49,015 bases of DNA from Halomonas campaniensis (GTDB lineage: Bacteria; Pseudomonadota; Gammaproteobacteria; Pseudomonadales; Halomonadaceae). Shown piece by piece: positions 26,263 through 37,059 of this stretch. Under the pieces are notes generated by a model. The model made no database searches, was not told the DNA's origin, and worked only from the letters and a program-made list of their open reading frames with translations. The stretch is taken from the NCBI RefSeq assembly GCF_002211105.1, contig NZ_JPUA01000026.1, positions 1 to 49,015 on the forward strand. The letters are read 5' to 3'. Every line of letters starts with the position of its first letter. Position 1 is the stretch's first letter. The translations under genes were made by a program, and so were the position numbers.

Positions 26263-27411
26263 TTACCACTCCGCAATAGAGCCGTCTTCATGAGTCCAGA
26301 CCGGGTTGCGCCAGCGGTGGCCCACCTTCGCTCGCTCCTCAACGAACTCTTCGTTGATCTCTACACCAAGGCCTGGGCCCTGGGGAATGGCGCAGAAACC
26401 GTCTTCAATGGCGAGGGCGGATTTATCGACCAGGTAGTCGAGTACGTCGTTACCCTGGTTATAGTGAATACCCATGCTCTGCTCTTGGATAAAGGCGTTA
26501 TGGCTGATCGCATCCAGCTGTAGAGAGGCGGCCAGGGTCAGCGGGCCGAGCGGGCAGTGGGGCGCCAGGGCGACATCGTAGGCGGAGGCCAGGGAGGCGA
26601 TTTTGAGGCCCTCGCTGATGCCGCCGCAGTGGGAAATATCCGGCTGGATAATGTCGATCATGCCATCTGCCAGCAGGTCGCGGAACTGAAAGCGCGTGTG
26701 TAAACGCTCGCCGGTGGCTAACGGGTAGCCAAGCCCACCAGCAATATCTTTCAAGCAGGGCAGATGCTCCGGGGCAACCGGTTCTTCAACGAACATGGGG
26801 TGGAAAGGTTCTAGCTCGCGCAGCAGTGCTTTGGCCATGGGGCGGTGCACGCGGCCGTGGAAGTCGATGCCGATGCCTACATCTGGCCCAACGGCGTTGC
26901 GGGCTTCTGCCACCCGGGCAACGGCTTCATCGACCTTGCGGTGGGAGTCGACGATTTGCATCTCGGGGGTGCCGTTCATTTTAAAAGCGGTGAAGCCTTT
27001 TTCGACCAGCGCTTTAGCCCCAGCGCCTACGTCGCTAGGGCGGTCGCCCCCCGTCCAGGCGTACATGCGCATTTTGTCGCGAACGGCGCCGCCTAACAGC
27101 TGATGAACAGGCACACCCAGGTCGCGGCCTTTAAGATCCCACAGCGCCTGGTCAATCCCGGCAATGGCGCTCATCAGGATCGGCCCACCGCGATAAAAAC
27201 CGGCGCGGTACATGATGTTCCATAGATGCTCGATGCGGTGCGGATCCTGGCCGATCAAGTAGTCGGAAAGCTCGTGCACGGCGGCTTCAACGGTGGCCGC
27301 GCGGCCTTCAATCACCGGTTCACCCCAGCCGTAGCAGCCTTCGTCGGTTTCGATTTTGAGAAACAGCCAGCGCGGAGGAACTTGCCAGGTCTTGAGTTTG
27401 GTGATTTTCAT
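26263..27411 (-). CDS. dgoD: D-galactonate dehydratase
   Basis: The 382-residue enolase-superfamily enzyme has exactly the length of E. coli DgoD. The metal ligands and catalytic residues known for DgoD are all in place: Asp183 and His185 (GIDFHGR), Glu209 (VEEP), Glu235 (ATGERLH) and His285 (APHCPLGP). It dehydrates D-galactonate to 2-keto-3-deoxygalactonate. It follows dgoR by 15 bp, with AAGGATC upstream of the start. Confidence 0.97.
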   Translation of the reverse strand: MKITKLKTWQVPPRWLFLKIETDEGCYGWGEPVIEGRAATVEAAVHELSDYLIGQDPHRIEHLWNIMYRAGFYRGGPILMSAIAGIDQALWDLKGRDLGVPVHQLLGGAVRDKMRMYAWTGGDRPSDVGAGAKALVEKGFTAFKMNGTPEMQIVDSHRKVDEAVARVAEARNAVGPDVGIGIDFHGRVHRPMAKALLRELEPFHPMFVEEPVAPEHLPCLKDIAGGLGYPLATGERLHTRFQFRDLLADGMIDIIQPDISHCGGISEGLKIASLASAYDVALAPHCPLGPLTLAASLQLDAISHNAFIQEQSMGIHYNQGNDVLDYLVDKSALAIEDGFCAIPQGPGLGVEINEEFVEERAKVGHRWRNPVWTHEDGSIAEW

Positions 27412-27426
27412 TAGATCAGATCCTTA

Positions 27427-28146
27427 TTAATTGACGATGCCAAGATCGATGGCGGTGCGGCGCAGTACTTCTCTCGCAGCACTCTCTGCGCTGCTGGTAT
27501 CACGGTTGCGTATGGCGTCAAGCACCTGACGGTGGCGTGCAAGGCTGTCGTCTAGCGTATCGGTGCGGTGTTGTGAACGGTGTATCAGCGCCATGATTGA
27601 AGGGCGCAGCAGATACCCCATTTGCCGCCAGACTAAATTGTGGCTGGCCCGGTAGGTGGCGTCATGAAAGGCGACGTCGTACTCGGCATGCTCAGCACGC
27701 GCTTTAACGCTGCCTGCACTGCTCTCCATGCCTGCAAAGGCGCTCTCCAGCCGTTCTATATCTTCAGCCTGGGCGGCCTGGGCAGCGAGTCCAGCAACCA
27801 CCGGTTCAGCAGAAAAACGAAAGGCGTAGATGGCTCTTACCAGCTGCGGGTCGAGGTTGACCAGCCCGGTCATCCATTCACTCATCAGAGGGTCGAGTAA
27901 ATGCCAATCACCCATCTCGCGCACTCGCGTGCCCCGGCCCGCGGTGCGCTCTAATAAACCCGCAGCGGTGAGGCTAGTGAGGGCGTTACGCACCTGGTTT
28001 CGGCTAACGGCAAAGTGTTTACCGATATCCAGCTCACGGGGAAAAACATCGCCTGGCTGCCAGTGGCCTGCCAGCAGTGCCTGGGCGAGTAGGCGCGCTA
28101 ACTGTTCAGCGCCACCCTGATGGGACGGCAGAGTGTCCAGCGTCAT
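27427..28146 (-). CDS. dgoR: GntR/FadR-family transcriptional regulator, probable DgoR
   Basis: The 239-residue regulator has an N-terminal GntR winged helix (QPGDVFPRELDIGKHFAVSR then NQVRNALTSLTAAGLLERTAGRGTRV) and a C-terminal FCD ligand domain with the metal-binding histidine pattern (DVAFHDATYRASHN, HRSQHRTDTLDDSLARHRQV). It is first in the dgo operon and is expected to repress it until galactonate binds, as known for E. coli DgoR. A perfect 15-bp palindrome 42 bp upstream of its start is the likely autoregulatory operator. The same core is found before the symporter at 17055. Confidence 0.92.
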   Translation of the reverse strand: MTLDTLPSHQGGAEQLARLLAQALLAGHWQPGDVFPRELDIGKHFAVSRNQVRNALTSLTAAGLLERTAGRGTRVREMGDWHLLDPLMSEWMTGLVNLDPQLVRAIYAFRFSAEPVVAGLAAQAAQAEDIERLESAFAGMESSAGSVKARAEHAEYDVAFHDATYRASHNLVWRQMGYLLRPSIMALIHRSQHRTDTLDDSLARHRQVLDAIRNRDTSSAESAAREVLRRTAIDLGIVN

Positions 28147-28179
28147 TGGTTGTCTCTTATTATGTGTTCTATGACCGCT

Positions 28180-28208
28180 AGTCTAGTAAATGTCTGACAT
28201 TTCCACAA
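28180..28208 (-). promoter_or_regulatory. dgo operon promoter with perfect palindromic operator (28188-28202)
   Basis: AAATGTC-T-GACATTT (28188-28202) is a perfect inverted repeat. On the minus strand it fills the 17-bp spacer between TTGTGG (28208-28203) and TAGACT (28185-28180), a plausible -35/-10 pair. Repressor binding there would block RNA polymerase. Its core TGTCTGACATTT recurs at 16984-16995. Related half-sites (GTCTAG at 28181, ATGTCTAGTC around 28245) flank it. Confidence 0.65.
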
Positions 28209-28270
28209 GCGAACTGCTTTAGACAAAAGTCCGAGTTTAATTTGATGTCTAGTCGCCTCAAGTCAGGTAC

Positions 28271-28301
28271 AAAAAAGGCACGCCTGGGTCAGGCGTGCCT
28301 T
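28271..28301 (-). terminator. Rho-independent terminator of edd-glk-akr-frk
   Basis: On the minus strand AAGGCACGCCTG-ACC-CAGGCGTGCCTT forms a perfect 12-bp stem followed by a T-run. It lies 28 bp after the fructokinase stop and separates this operon from dgoR. Confidence 0.93.
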
Positions 28302-28328
28302 ATGGTAATAGCTTATAGGGCGACTTAT

Positions 28329-29276
28329 TTAGCCAATATCCGCGCGCGTTGGCAGTGCGGCGTATGCGCCTGGTCGAGTAACAGCATGGGCGCCGCAGCG
28401 GCAGGCGGTAGCCACTGCACGATGTAGAAAATCGACATCGCTCTGCCAGTTTTCACCGATGCCGTGGGTCGAGAGCTCTGCCAGCAGCCCGCCAATAAAG
28501 GCATCGCCCCCTGCTGTAGTATCGATCGCTTCCACTTTGGGCGGCGCAATGCGCTGGTCGATACCGATGCCTTTGAGCACCACGTCGTTTGGGCCATCGG
28601 TTACCAAAATTACTTTTACCCCTGCCGCAAGCCGTTCTGATAGCCACGACTCTGCAGGGTGATCGGCACGCAGGTAGTCGAGTTCTTCCTGGGAGAGCTT
28701 GAGCAGCTCAGCGCCGTCTAGCAGCTGTGTGACTAAGCTGGCATCGGCTTCGACGCCGGGCCATAGGTTGTGGCGTAGGTTGGCATCGACGCTTACCAGG
28801 CAGCCTGCGCGCTTGGCCATGGTGGCCATTGCCAGGGTGACGTCGGCGATCTCTGGGTCGGTTAGGCTGTTACTGCACAAGTGCAGAATGGCCGGGTTCT
28901 CGAAGACGCCATGAGGTAAATGTTCAAGGCGATAGAGCAGGTCAGCGGCGGGTGGACGATAGAAATCAAAGGTGCGTTCGCCCACGTCATCCCGGGAGAC
29001 GAACGCCAGTGCCGTGCGGGCTGCTTGGGTAAAAACCACGCCGCTGGTGTCTACGCCGTGGCTGTTGAGCTCACGTACCAAAAAATGCCCAAAGGTATCG
29101 TCGCCCACCATACCTAAAAACTGGCTAGGCACACCCAGGCGGGCGCAGGCGACCGCCACGTTAGCAGGAGCGCCACCAGCGTAGGGCGTAAAGGTTTCCT
29201 GGGCATCAGTGGCGGTTCCTAAACGGCTGGAGAGCATATCGACCAGCGCTTCCCCAAAAGCGATAACGGGTGTCAT
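28329..29276 (-). CDS. PfkB-family sugar kinase, probable fructokinase
   Basis: The 315-residue kinase starts at ATG 29276, which follows AAGGAG. An in-frame start further upstream would overlap the preceding gene. PfkB signatures are present: FGEALVDML, the glycine-rich AGGAPANVAVACARLG near residue 33 and the catalytic DTTAGGDAFIGGLLAEL near residue 255. The sequence is of the fructokinase type (ATP-dependent fructose to fructose-6-phosphate). 2-keto-3-deoxygluconate kinases share the fold, so substrate is not proven. It is the last gene of the edd operon, and its product would feed hexose phosphate towards Zwf. Confidence 0.88.
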   Translation of the reverse strand: MTPVIAFGEALVDMLSSRLGTATDAQETFTPYAGGAPANVAVACARLGVPSQFLGMVGDDTFGHFLVRELNSHGVDTSGVVFTQAARTALAFVSRDDVGERTFDFYRPPAADLLYRLEHLPHGVFENPAILHLCSNSLTDPEIADVTLAMATMAKRAGCLVSVDANLRHNLWPGVEADASLVTQLLDGAELLKLSQEELDYLRADHPAESWLSERLAAGVKVILVTDGPNDVVLKGIGIDQRIAPPKVEAIDTTAGGDAFIGGLLAELSTHGIGENWQSDVDFLHRAVATACRCGAHAVTRPGAYAALPTRADIG

Positions 29277-29313
29277 CTGTGGCTCCTTATTGAATTGTTT
29301 TAAAGCGGACAGT

Positions 29314-30183
29314 TTATGCCACGCAGTGGCCGCGGGCGGCTTCAAGAAGTTCGTACCACACTTCGCGAGGCAGGCTGGCGGGGCCATTAAGCATCGTGTC
29401 GATTCGCTCAGGTTTAACGCTGCCGATCACCGGCATCGGTGAATGAGGAAGCGTACGCAGCCATGCCAATGCTAGCGCACTGGAAGTGCTATTAAGCTCA
29501 GCGGCCCATTTATCTAGGCATTCGCCGACAGCACCCTGCATCAACGTCCCACCTGCCAGCGGCGACCACGCCATGGGGGCGTGCCCATCGGCGCATAGAT
29601 CATCAAAGCTGCCATCAAACAGCGGTGTGGTATGGGCAATCGAGAGCTCGATCTGATTGGCACTTAAGCGATGATGCATAGCGCCTTGCAAGCGCCGCCA
29701 CTGGCTGGGCAGGTGGTTGGAAACGCCTGCAGCGCCAATTTTGCCCGCCTCAATGGCGTTGTCCAGCGCTCGGCCGGTGGCTTCCGCATTCATCAGCAAA
29801 TCGGGGCGGTGAATCAGAAAGTGATCAAGGCGCTCGACACTCAACCGCTCAAGGGAGGCGTCAATGGCGCTATTAAGATAAGCAGGGCTGGCGTTGTAGT
29901 GCTTTACCTTGCCCGAAGCGGGGGCAGGGTTGTCGTTGGCAATGCTCGCCTTGGTGACGACATTGACCCGCTGAGCAAGCGCCGGGCGCGCCTGCAGGGC
30001 GGCACCGAACAGCGCTTCCCCTTCGCCGCTGCCATAGATATCGGCATGGTCAAACCAGTGAAGGCCTTGCTCCAGGCGTGCTTCTATCCACTGCGCCAAC
30101 TGTTCTGGGTCGTGCATAGCGGGTGTTTCGTGCAGGCGCATCATGCCGAGCAGAAACGGCACATCAAAGGCGGCGACGGACAT
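29314..30183 (-). CDS. Aldo/keto reductase (YdhF-like)
   Basis: The 289-residue TIM-barrel oxidoreductase has the AKR catalytic tetrad in place: Asp45 and Tyr50 (FDHADIYGSGEGE), Lys78 (VVTKAS) and His125 (HFLIHRPDLL). It uses NADP(H). The natural substrate is unknown. It lies between glk and the fructokinase on the same strand with short gaps (22 and 37 bp), which ties it to sugar metabolism. Oxidation of an aldose such as galactose, which the dgo pathway needs and for which no dehydrogenase is seen here, is a possible but unproven role. Confidence 0.85.
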   Translation of the reverse strand: MSVAAFDVPFLLGMMRLHETPAMHDPEQLAQWIEARLEQGLHWFDHADIYGSGEGEALFGAALQARPALAQRVNVVTKASIANDNPAPASGKVKHYNASPAYLNSAIDASLERLSVERLDHFLIHRPDLLMNAEATGRALDNAIEAGKIGAAGVSNHLPSQWRRLQGAMHHRLSANQIELSIAHTTPLFDGSFDDLCADGHAPMAWSPLAGGTLMQGAVGECLDKWAAELNSTSSALALAWLRTLPHSPMPVIGSVKPERIDTMLNGPASLPREVWYELLEAARGHCVA

Positions 30184-30205
30184 GGTTTCTTTCCTATTGA
30201 TATTG

Positions 30206-31170
30206 TTAGAAAACTTCTTCGTTGTGCAGTGCTTCGGCGGCGCCCAGCAGCCCCGTCCAGGGTGCGGTCACCACCCATATAGGAATATCCGCGTTATAAG
30301 CGCCCATACGGCCTTTATTGACAAAGGCGGCGCGCAGTTCGCTTTTCGGCAGCCACTCCAGCAAGCGGGGGAGAATACCGCCGCATAGATAAACGCCGCC
30401 CCTTGCGCCCATGGTTAACGTAGCGTCGCCGCATACATCGCCAAGAATTTTGAGAAAGCGCAGCAGGGCAGCCGTTGCCAGGCTATCGCCTTGATTGGCC
30501 GCTGTGGTCACCTCTGCGGGAGTGGAGAAGCGTGGTTCAACGCCCTCAAGGCGGCAGTGCGCCTGATAAAGCTCCAGTAAGCCCTGGCCGCACAGAATGC
30601 GCTCTACGCTGACCCGTTTATGATGCTGGAGAAATACATTCAGCAGTGCCACCTCGGTGCTATCCGTGGGGGCAAAGGTGACATGGCCGCCTTCGGTGGG
30701 CAGTGGGATCCAGGCGTGTTGCCCAGGAAATACCCCGGCAACGCCCAGACCAGTGCCTGGGCCGATGATTAAGCGTGTGGAGTGGGCCTGGGTTTGCCCC
30801 GGCTGAACCTCGACCAAATCACTGGCTGCCACATGGGGAACGCCCAGCGCCTGGGCGGTAAAGTCGTTGATGACTTTAAACAGCGAAAGATTCAGCGCCT
30901 GCTGAACCTCGCGCTTTAAAAAATCCCAGTGATTATTGGTCATTTTGACCCGCTCGTTATGAACGGGGCAGGCAAAGGCCAAGCAGGCTTCTTGAGGGGC
31001 GTTTTCACCCGTCGCGCCGACACGGCTTAAGTAGTCTTGAACCGCTTCCACCACGCCGGGGTAATCGGCGCAGGGCAAATTCAAAATATCGTGAGGAGTT
31101 ACTTCACCGGGAGAAACCAGCGCCAAGCGGGCGTTGGTTCCCCCGATATCGCCGATAAGTGCCGGTCGCA

Positions 31171-31171
<1 letters not shown>
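30206..31171 (-). CDS. glk: Glucokinase
   Basis: The 321-residue enzyme has the same length as E. coli Glk and belongs to its family. It shows the ATP phosphate-binding loop IGDIGGTNARLALV at the N-terminus, VINDFTAQALGVP, IGPGTGLGVAGVFPG and the EGGHVTFAPTD segment with the conserved Glu and His. It phosphorylates glucose in the cytoplasm to feed Zwf. The start codon overlaps the edd stop by one base (TGATG), indicating translational coupling. Confidence 0.95.
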
Positions 31172-33060
<1,889 letters not shown>

Positions 33061-33096
33061 AGGGACCTCTGCATGATAGAGACGGTGGGTAAAGAT

Positions 33097-33111
33097 TGTA
33101 GTTATTTTACA
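33097..33111. promoter_or_regulatory. HexR-like operator 1 upstream of edd
   Basis: TGTAGTTATTTTACA fits the HexR pattern TGTARTWWWAYTACA at 14 of 15 positions. It is centred 44 bp upstream of the edd start, in the edd/cobT intergenic region. Confidence 0.65.
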
Positions 33112-33158
33112 TTTTTTGGTGTCGATTTAAGAGACTTTACGGCAATAAAAACCATATT

Positions 33159-33173
33159 TGTAGTTTTATTACC
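33159..33173. promoter_or_regulatory. HexR-like operator 2 upstream of edd
   Basis: TGTAGTTTTATTACC fits the HexR pattern at 14 of 15 positions (last base differs). It lies 62 bp from the first box, about six helical turns, so the two could be bound on the same DNA face. Confidence 0.6.
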
Positions 33174-33340
33174 CGAATGTAGGGTGGCGATGGCGCCACG
33201 CTCACAACCTCAAGAAAGCCATAAGCCCTAACAGGGTGGAAGACCTGTTGAGGAAATAGCAAGTATAGCACCCAGGCTTTTGCTACCATTTTGCGCCTTG
33301 CCTTTGAATGTTTGATGACCCCTAGTGAGCCGGAGCCTGC

Positions 33341-34390
33341 ATGCACGCCATTGTTGACCAGATTCAGTCCGTTGATCTCAATGCCGGTGAAGAGACGCGT
33401 CGCTATTTGGACACGCTGACCAAGCCGCCCGAGAGCTTGGGTGCCCTGGAAGAGTTGGCGATACAGCTGAGTGCCATCACCGGTGAGCTCAAGCCCCGCG
33501 TCACGCCGCCAGCGGTGGTCGTGTTTGCCGCCGATCATGGCGTTGCCGCCGAGGGGGTCTCCGCCTTTCCCCAAGAAGTGACCGCCCAGATGGTGGCTAA
33601 TTTTGCCAGCGGCGGGGCGGCGATTAATGTTTTTGCCCGGCAAATAGGCGCTCAAGTCGAGATTGTGGATGTGGGCGTCGCGGCCCCCTTAACCATGCAG
33701 GGTGTCACCTCTGCGAAGGTACGCCACGGCACCGCCAATATGGTGGTAGAGGATGCGATGCAGTTTGAGCAAGCCTTAGCCGCGATTGACGTAGGCGTGG
33801 CGGCCGTTGAGCGCGCCAAAAGTGCTGGAGCAAGATGCCTTATCGTGGGCGAAATGGGCATTGCCAACACCACGGCCAGCAGCGCAATGCTGGCAGTACT
33901 GACGGTTGAGCCGGTCGCAAACGTGGTGGGGGCGGGGACGGGGATTGCTCCGCAGCAGCAGGCGCACAAAGTCGCAGTGATTGAACGTGCCATTAGTGCT
34001 CGTCAAGCCAACCCAGAGGCGCCATTGGAAGTGCTTGCCAAGTTAGGTGGCCTGGAAATTGCGGCGATGACTGGGGCTTACCTGGCCGCAGCGGCGCATC
34101 GACTGCCTGCGATTGTGGATGGCTTTATTGCCACCGTGGCGGCGCTGACTGCTTGCCGTCTTTGCCCCGCTGTACGCGGCTACCTGATTTTCGGCCACCG
34201 TTCACAGGAGCCTGGTCACGACATCGCCTTAAAGGCGTTAGAGGCCAAGCCACTGCTCGATATGAGCATGCGGCTGGGTGAGGGGAGTGGTGCCGCGCTG
34301 GCCTATCCATTACTGCAAGCAGCCACCGCGATGATGCGTGAAATGGCTACCTTTACCGGTGCCGGTGTTAGCGATAAGGCGAAATCATGA
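33341..34390 (+). CDS. cobT: Nicotinate-nucleotide:dimethylbenzimidazole phosphoribosyltransferase
   Basis: The 349-residue enzyme has the CobT landmarks LTKPPESLGALEELAIQL, FAADHGVAAEGVSAFPQEVT, LIVGEMGIANTTASSAM, GAGTGI, FGHRSQEPGH and the catalytic glutamate Glu314 in LGEGSGAALA. It makes alpha-ribazole-5'-phosphate, the activated lower ligand of cobalamin. The start ATG 33341 has CGGAG upstream. It opens a tightly overlapping cob operon, and cbiB overlaps its stop by four bases (ATGA). No B12 riboswitch was recognised in front of it. Confidence 0.96.
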   Translation: MHAIVDQIQSVDLNAGEETRRYLDTLTKPPESLGALEELAIQLSAITGELKPRVTPPAVVVFAADHGVAAEGVSAFPQEVTAQMVANFASGGAAINVFARQIGAQVEIVDVGVAAPLTMQGVTSAKVRHGTANMVVEDAMQFEQALAAIDVGVAAVERAKSAGARCLIVGEMGIANTTASSAMLAVLTVEPVANVVGAGTGIAPQQQAHKVAVIERAISARQANPEAPLEVLAKLGGLEIAAMTGAYLAAAAHRLPAIVDGFIATVAALTACRLCPAVRGYLIFGHRSQEPGHDIALKALEAKPLLDMSMRLGEGSGAALAYPLLQAATAMMREMATFTGAGVSDKAKS

Positions 34391-35391
34391 TCCCAGGCGT
34401 CACACTTGGCGGAATTACCCTGATTGTTCTGGCCATTGTGATTGATTTAGTGGTTGGCGACCCGCGTTCGTTGCCCCACCCAGTGGTGCTGGTCGGGCGC
34501 TTTATCAGTGCTTTTGAGCGGCTGTGGAATCGTGGCACCGCGCAGCAGCGCAGAGTTAGTGGCTTTCTGCTAACCACTATTGTCGTCGGCGGCGTATGGG
34601 CTATTAGCTGGCTAGCGCTGGCACTGCTGGAACGCTTGCAACCAGGGTTAGCGCTGATCGCCGAGCTTTGGTTGCTCTCAACTACGCTAGCGATCAAAGG
34701 CCTGGGCGATGCGGCTAGCGCCGTGATCAAACCGCTTACTCAAGGCGATTTGCCCGCCGCCCGCAAGGCGCTGGGGATGATTGTTGGCCGCGATACGCAA
34801 ACCTTGGGTGAGGCGGAGATTACCCGGGGCACGGTGGAAACTGTGGCGGAAAACACCGTTGACGGCATCACCGCGCCGCTGTTTTTCGCACTAATCGGCG
34901 GAGCGCCGCTGGCGCTGGCGTACAAGGCGGTGAATACCCTGGATTCAATGGTAGGTTACAAAAATCAGCGCTATGCCGACTTTGGCTTTGCCTCCGCGAA
35001 GCTGGACGACGTGGCCAACTGGATACCCGCACGCGTAACCGCGCTATGCTTGTGGCTCGCTGGCCTGCTACTGGATGTTTCAGGCGTTTTGAACCTGCGC
35101 TGGAAAGGCGCACTGAGCTGCACCTGCCGCGATGCGCCGCGTCATCCAAGCCCCAACGCTGGCTGGCCGGAGGCCATGGTGGCAAGGCTGCTCGGCGTTC
35201 AATTGGGTGGCACCAATGTCTATCAAGGTGTGGTGTCGCAGCGCGCGACCCTAGGCGAGCCGCTTGAAGTGCTGCAGGTCACGCATATCACGGCCACGGT
35301 GCGCTTAATGCACGGTGCCTGGATACTGTTTACGGTGCTTTCAGTGGTGGTCATAGCGAGCATATTATTCATATTTAAGGGGCTACTATGA
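34387..35391 (+). CDS. cbiB: Adenosylcobinamide-phosphate synthase (CbiB/CobD-type)
   Basis: The 334-residue polytopic membrane protein has CbiB signatures: IDLVVGDPRSLPHPVVLVGR, GRDTQTLGEAEITRGTVETV, AENTVDGITAPLFFALIGG, AYKAVNTLDSMVGYKNQRYA and DAPRHPSPNAGWPEA. It attaches aminopropanol phosphate to adenosylcobyric acid. Its length is slightly above E. coli/Salmonella CbiB (319). It overlaps cobT and the next gene by four bases each (ATGA), as expected for a coupled operon. Pseudomonads call this gene cobD, so names differ between organisms. Confidence 0.95.
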   Translation: MIPGVTLGGITLIVLAIVIDLVVGDPRSLPHPVVLVGRFISAFERLWNRGTAQQRRVSGFLLTTIVVGGVWAISWLALALLERLQPGLALIAELWLLSTTLAIKGLGDAASAVIKPLTQGDLPAARKALGMIVGRDTQTLGEAEITRGTVETVAENTVDGITAPLFFALIGGAPLALAYKAVNTLDSMVGYKNQRYADFGFASAKLDDVANWIPARVTALCLWLAGLLLDVSGVLNLRWKGALSCTCRDAPRHPSPNAGWPEAMVARLLGVQLGGTNVYQGVVSQRATLGEPLEVLQVTHITATVRLMHGAWILFTVLSVVVIASILFIFKGLL

Positions 35392-36524
35392 GTCAGCCTA
35401 TGTGGCCCAGCTCTCCATGGCCGAGCTCTCCATGGCCCAGTCACGGCGGCCAAGCCGAGGCGCTATTAGCGCACTTCGGTTTGCCCGCCGATCACCGTCT
35501 GGACGATTTTAGCGCCAACCTCAATCCTTTGGGGCCTCCGGCCTGGGTGAGCGATTGGTTGACTAAGCAACTGACAGGTCTTGAACGCTACCCCGCGCCG
35601 GATTACGCCGCTGCACGTCAGGCCATCGCCGCCCACCACCAGCTTCAGCCTGAACAAGTGCTGCTGACCAACGGCGGCGCTGAGGCGATTTTCCTGGCTG
35701 CCGCGCTGCATGCAGGGAAGCGGGCGGCGATTATTACCCCAAGCTTTGGCGAGTATGCCCGTGCCTGTCGTGCTCATCGGCTCTCCATCACTGAGATCGC
35801 ACTGCCCGCGCCGCACTTTACGCTGGATATTGATTCGCTGTTGGCAGGGCTTAACGGCATTGAGGTGCTGTTTTTATGCCGCCCCAATAATCCTACCGCT
35901 ACGCTAATTGATATGTCCGCAATGGAAACTCTGTTAGATCACAGCGCAGCCATTGGCTGCCATGTGGTCGTCGATGAGGCCTTTATCGACATGGTAGGCG
36001 AGGCGCCCCAGCAGGCCTCTATGGCTCCGCTGTTGGCGCGCTATTCGCACCTGACGCTGCTGCACTCCATGACCAAGTTTTATACCCTGCCAGGGCTGCG
36101 GCTGGGCTATATGCTGGCGGAGGCGGCAACGATCAAGGCCGCAGAGACTTGCCAGCCAGCCTGGAGTGTTAATCACTTGGCGGCTGAGCTAGTGGCGCCG
36201 TTGCTGACGGATGATGCCTTTGCCCGGCGCACCCAGCGGTGGTTGGCCAGCGAACGGCCGCGTGTGGCGCAAGCGCTTACCGAGTTGGGCTTGGACGTTG
36301 TGCCCAGCCAGGCGTGTTTTTTTCTGATCCGCCCCAGTGCTGCGCAGGAAATCACCACGGATGCGCTATTTGAGCAGCTACTGCGCCAGGGCATTTTAGT
36401 GCGTCATAGTCACAATTTTGCCGGGCTTAATGGCGAATGGCTGAGAGTGGCGCTGCGTGACGAACCTGCCAACCGACGGCTAGTTAATGTGCTGAAAAAG
36501 GTACTGCATGATTGTCTTCGTTAG
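35388..36524 (+). CDS. cobD: L-threonine-O-3-phosphate decarboxylase (CobD, PLP enzyme)
   Basis: The 378-residue fold-type I PLP enzyme resembles histidinol-phosphate aminotransferases and Salmonella CobD. It has DDFSANLNPLGPP, LLTNGGAEAIFLAA, FLCRPNNPTATLI, VVDEAFIDM and the PLP lysine Lys230 in HSMTKFYTLPGLRLGY. It makes (R)-1-amino-2-propanol phosphate for CbiB. The N-terminus has an unusual repeated stretch WPSSPWPSSPWPSH (residues 5-18), encoded by a 15-bp tandem repeat. It may also be called CobC in the aerobic nomenclature. It overlaps cbiB by four bases and cobU by 17. Confidence 0.93.
   Translation: MSQPMWPSSPWPSSPWPSHGGQAEALLAHFGLPADHRLDDFSANLNPLGPPAWVSDWLTKQLTGLERYPAPDYAAARQAIAAHHQLQPEQVLLTNGGAEAIFLAAALHAGKRAAIITPSFGEYARACRAHRLSITEIALPAPHFTLDIDSLLAGLNGIEVLFLCRPNNPTATLIDMSAMETLLDHSAAIGCHVVVDEAFIDMVGEAPQQASMAPLLARYSHLTLLHSMTKFYTLPGLRLGYMLAEAATIKAAETCQPAWSVNHLAAELVAPLLTDDAFARRTQRWLASERPRVAQALTELGLDVVPSQACFFLIRPSAAQEITTDALFEQLLRQGILVRHSHNFAGLNGEWLRVALRDEPANRRLVNVLKKVLHDCLR
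35406..35440 (+). repeat. 15-bp tandem repeat inside the cobD 5' end
   Basis: CCCAGCTCTCCATGG at 35406-35420 is followed directly by CCGAGCTCTCCATGG (35421-35435; one base differs) and the first five bases of a third copy. The unit is five codons (P-S-S-P-W type), so copy number can vary without a frameshift. Confidence 0.85.
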
Positions 36525-37059
36525 CGGCGGCGCACGCTCCGGCAAAAGTGATATTGCCGAACAGCAAGTAGTGGAGGCGGCGGGTAGTTCACCCTGTTAC
36601 TACTTAGCGACCGCAGCCGTATACGACGCAGAGATGGCTGAGCGAGTGGCACTACACCAGCAAGCTAGGAGCGGTCACGGGCAAGCCATTCGATGGGTAA
36701 CGCTAGAGGCGCCTGTGGATATAGATCAAGCGCTGGCCGAGGTGCCCGATGGCAGCGCGGTGTTGCTGGACTGCTTAACGCTATGGGCCAGCCAAGTGCT
36801 GTATGGCAGTGAACTTAGCGATGACGAGGGCATGTTGCTGTTGATAAGGATGTTATCGGATGCTCGCACGCGCAGCATTTATCTAGTGGTTGTCTCTAAC
36901 GATATTAACGAAGCGCTGCCGCCCACTGATACGCAAACCTGGCGCTACCTGGCGTTTCTTCAGCGTGCTCACCGCTCGCTAGCGGCAGAAGCGGACTCGG
37001 TGCTAGAAGTGGTCGCAGGCTGCGCCATCGAATGGAAAAACCACGGGAAGCTGCTGTGA
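36508..37059 (+). CDS. cobU: CobU-type adenosylcobinamide kinase/guanylyltransferase with degenerate C-terminal motif
   Basis: The 183-residue protein has the P-loop GGARSGKS (7-14), the YYLATAAVYDAEMAERVALHQQ segment with a candidate guanylylated His50, and the acidic LLDCLTLWASQVLYG region of CobU. The usual C-terminal motif (S/T)NE(V/T)GxGxVP is replaced by SNDINEALPP (130-139), which lacks the glycines. A second, shorter CobU-like protein at 38368-38793 keeps that motif instead. The enzyme would convert adenosylcobinamide to its phosphate and then the GDP form. Whether this copy does both steps alone is open. Confidence 0.9.
   Translation: MIVFVSGGARSGKSDIAEQQVVEAAGSSPCYYLATAAVYDAEMAERVALHQQARSGHGQAIRWVTLEAPVDIDQALAEVPDGSAVLLDCLTLWASQVLYGSELSDDEGMLLLIRMLSDARTRSIYLVVVSNDINEALPPTDTQTWRYLAFLQRAHRSLAAEADSVLEVVAGCAIEWKNHGKLL

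Noticed and set aside
33178..33340. Possible degenerate B12 riboswitch before cobT
   Set aside because: Fragments such as GGTGG and GAGGAAATAGC recall aptamer parts, but the GCCCCCGCAAC core and the B12-box are absent.
33137..33655. 172-codon minus-strand frame overlapping the edd/cobT intergenic region and cobT
   Set aside because: It lies mostly antisense to the well-supported cobT, has no family motif, and crosses a HexR-like box.
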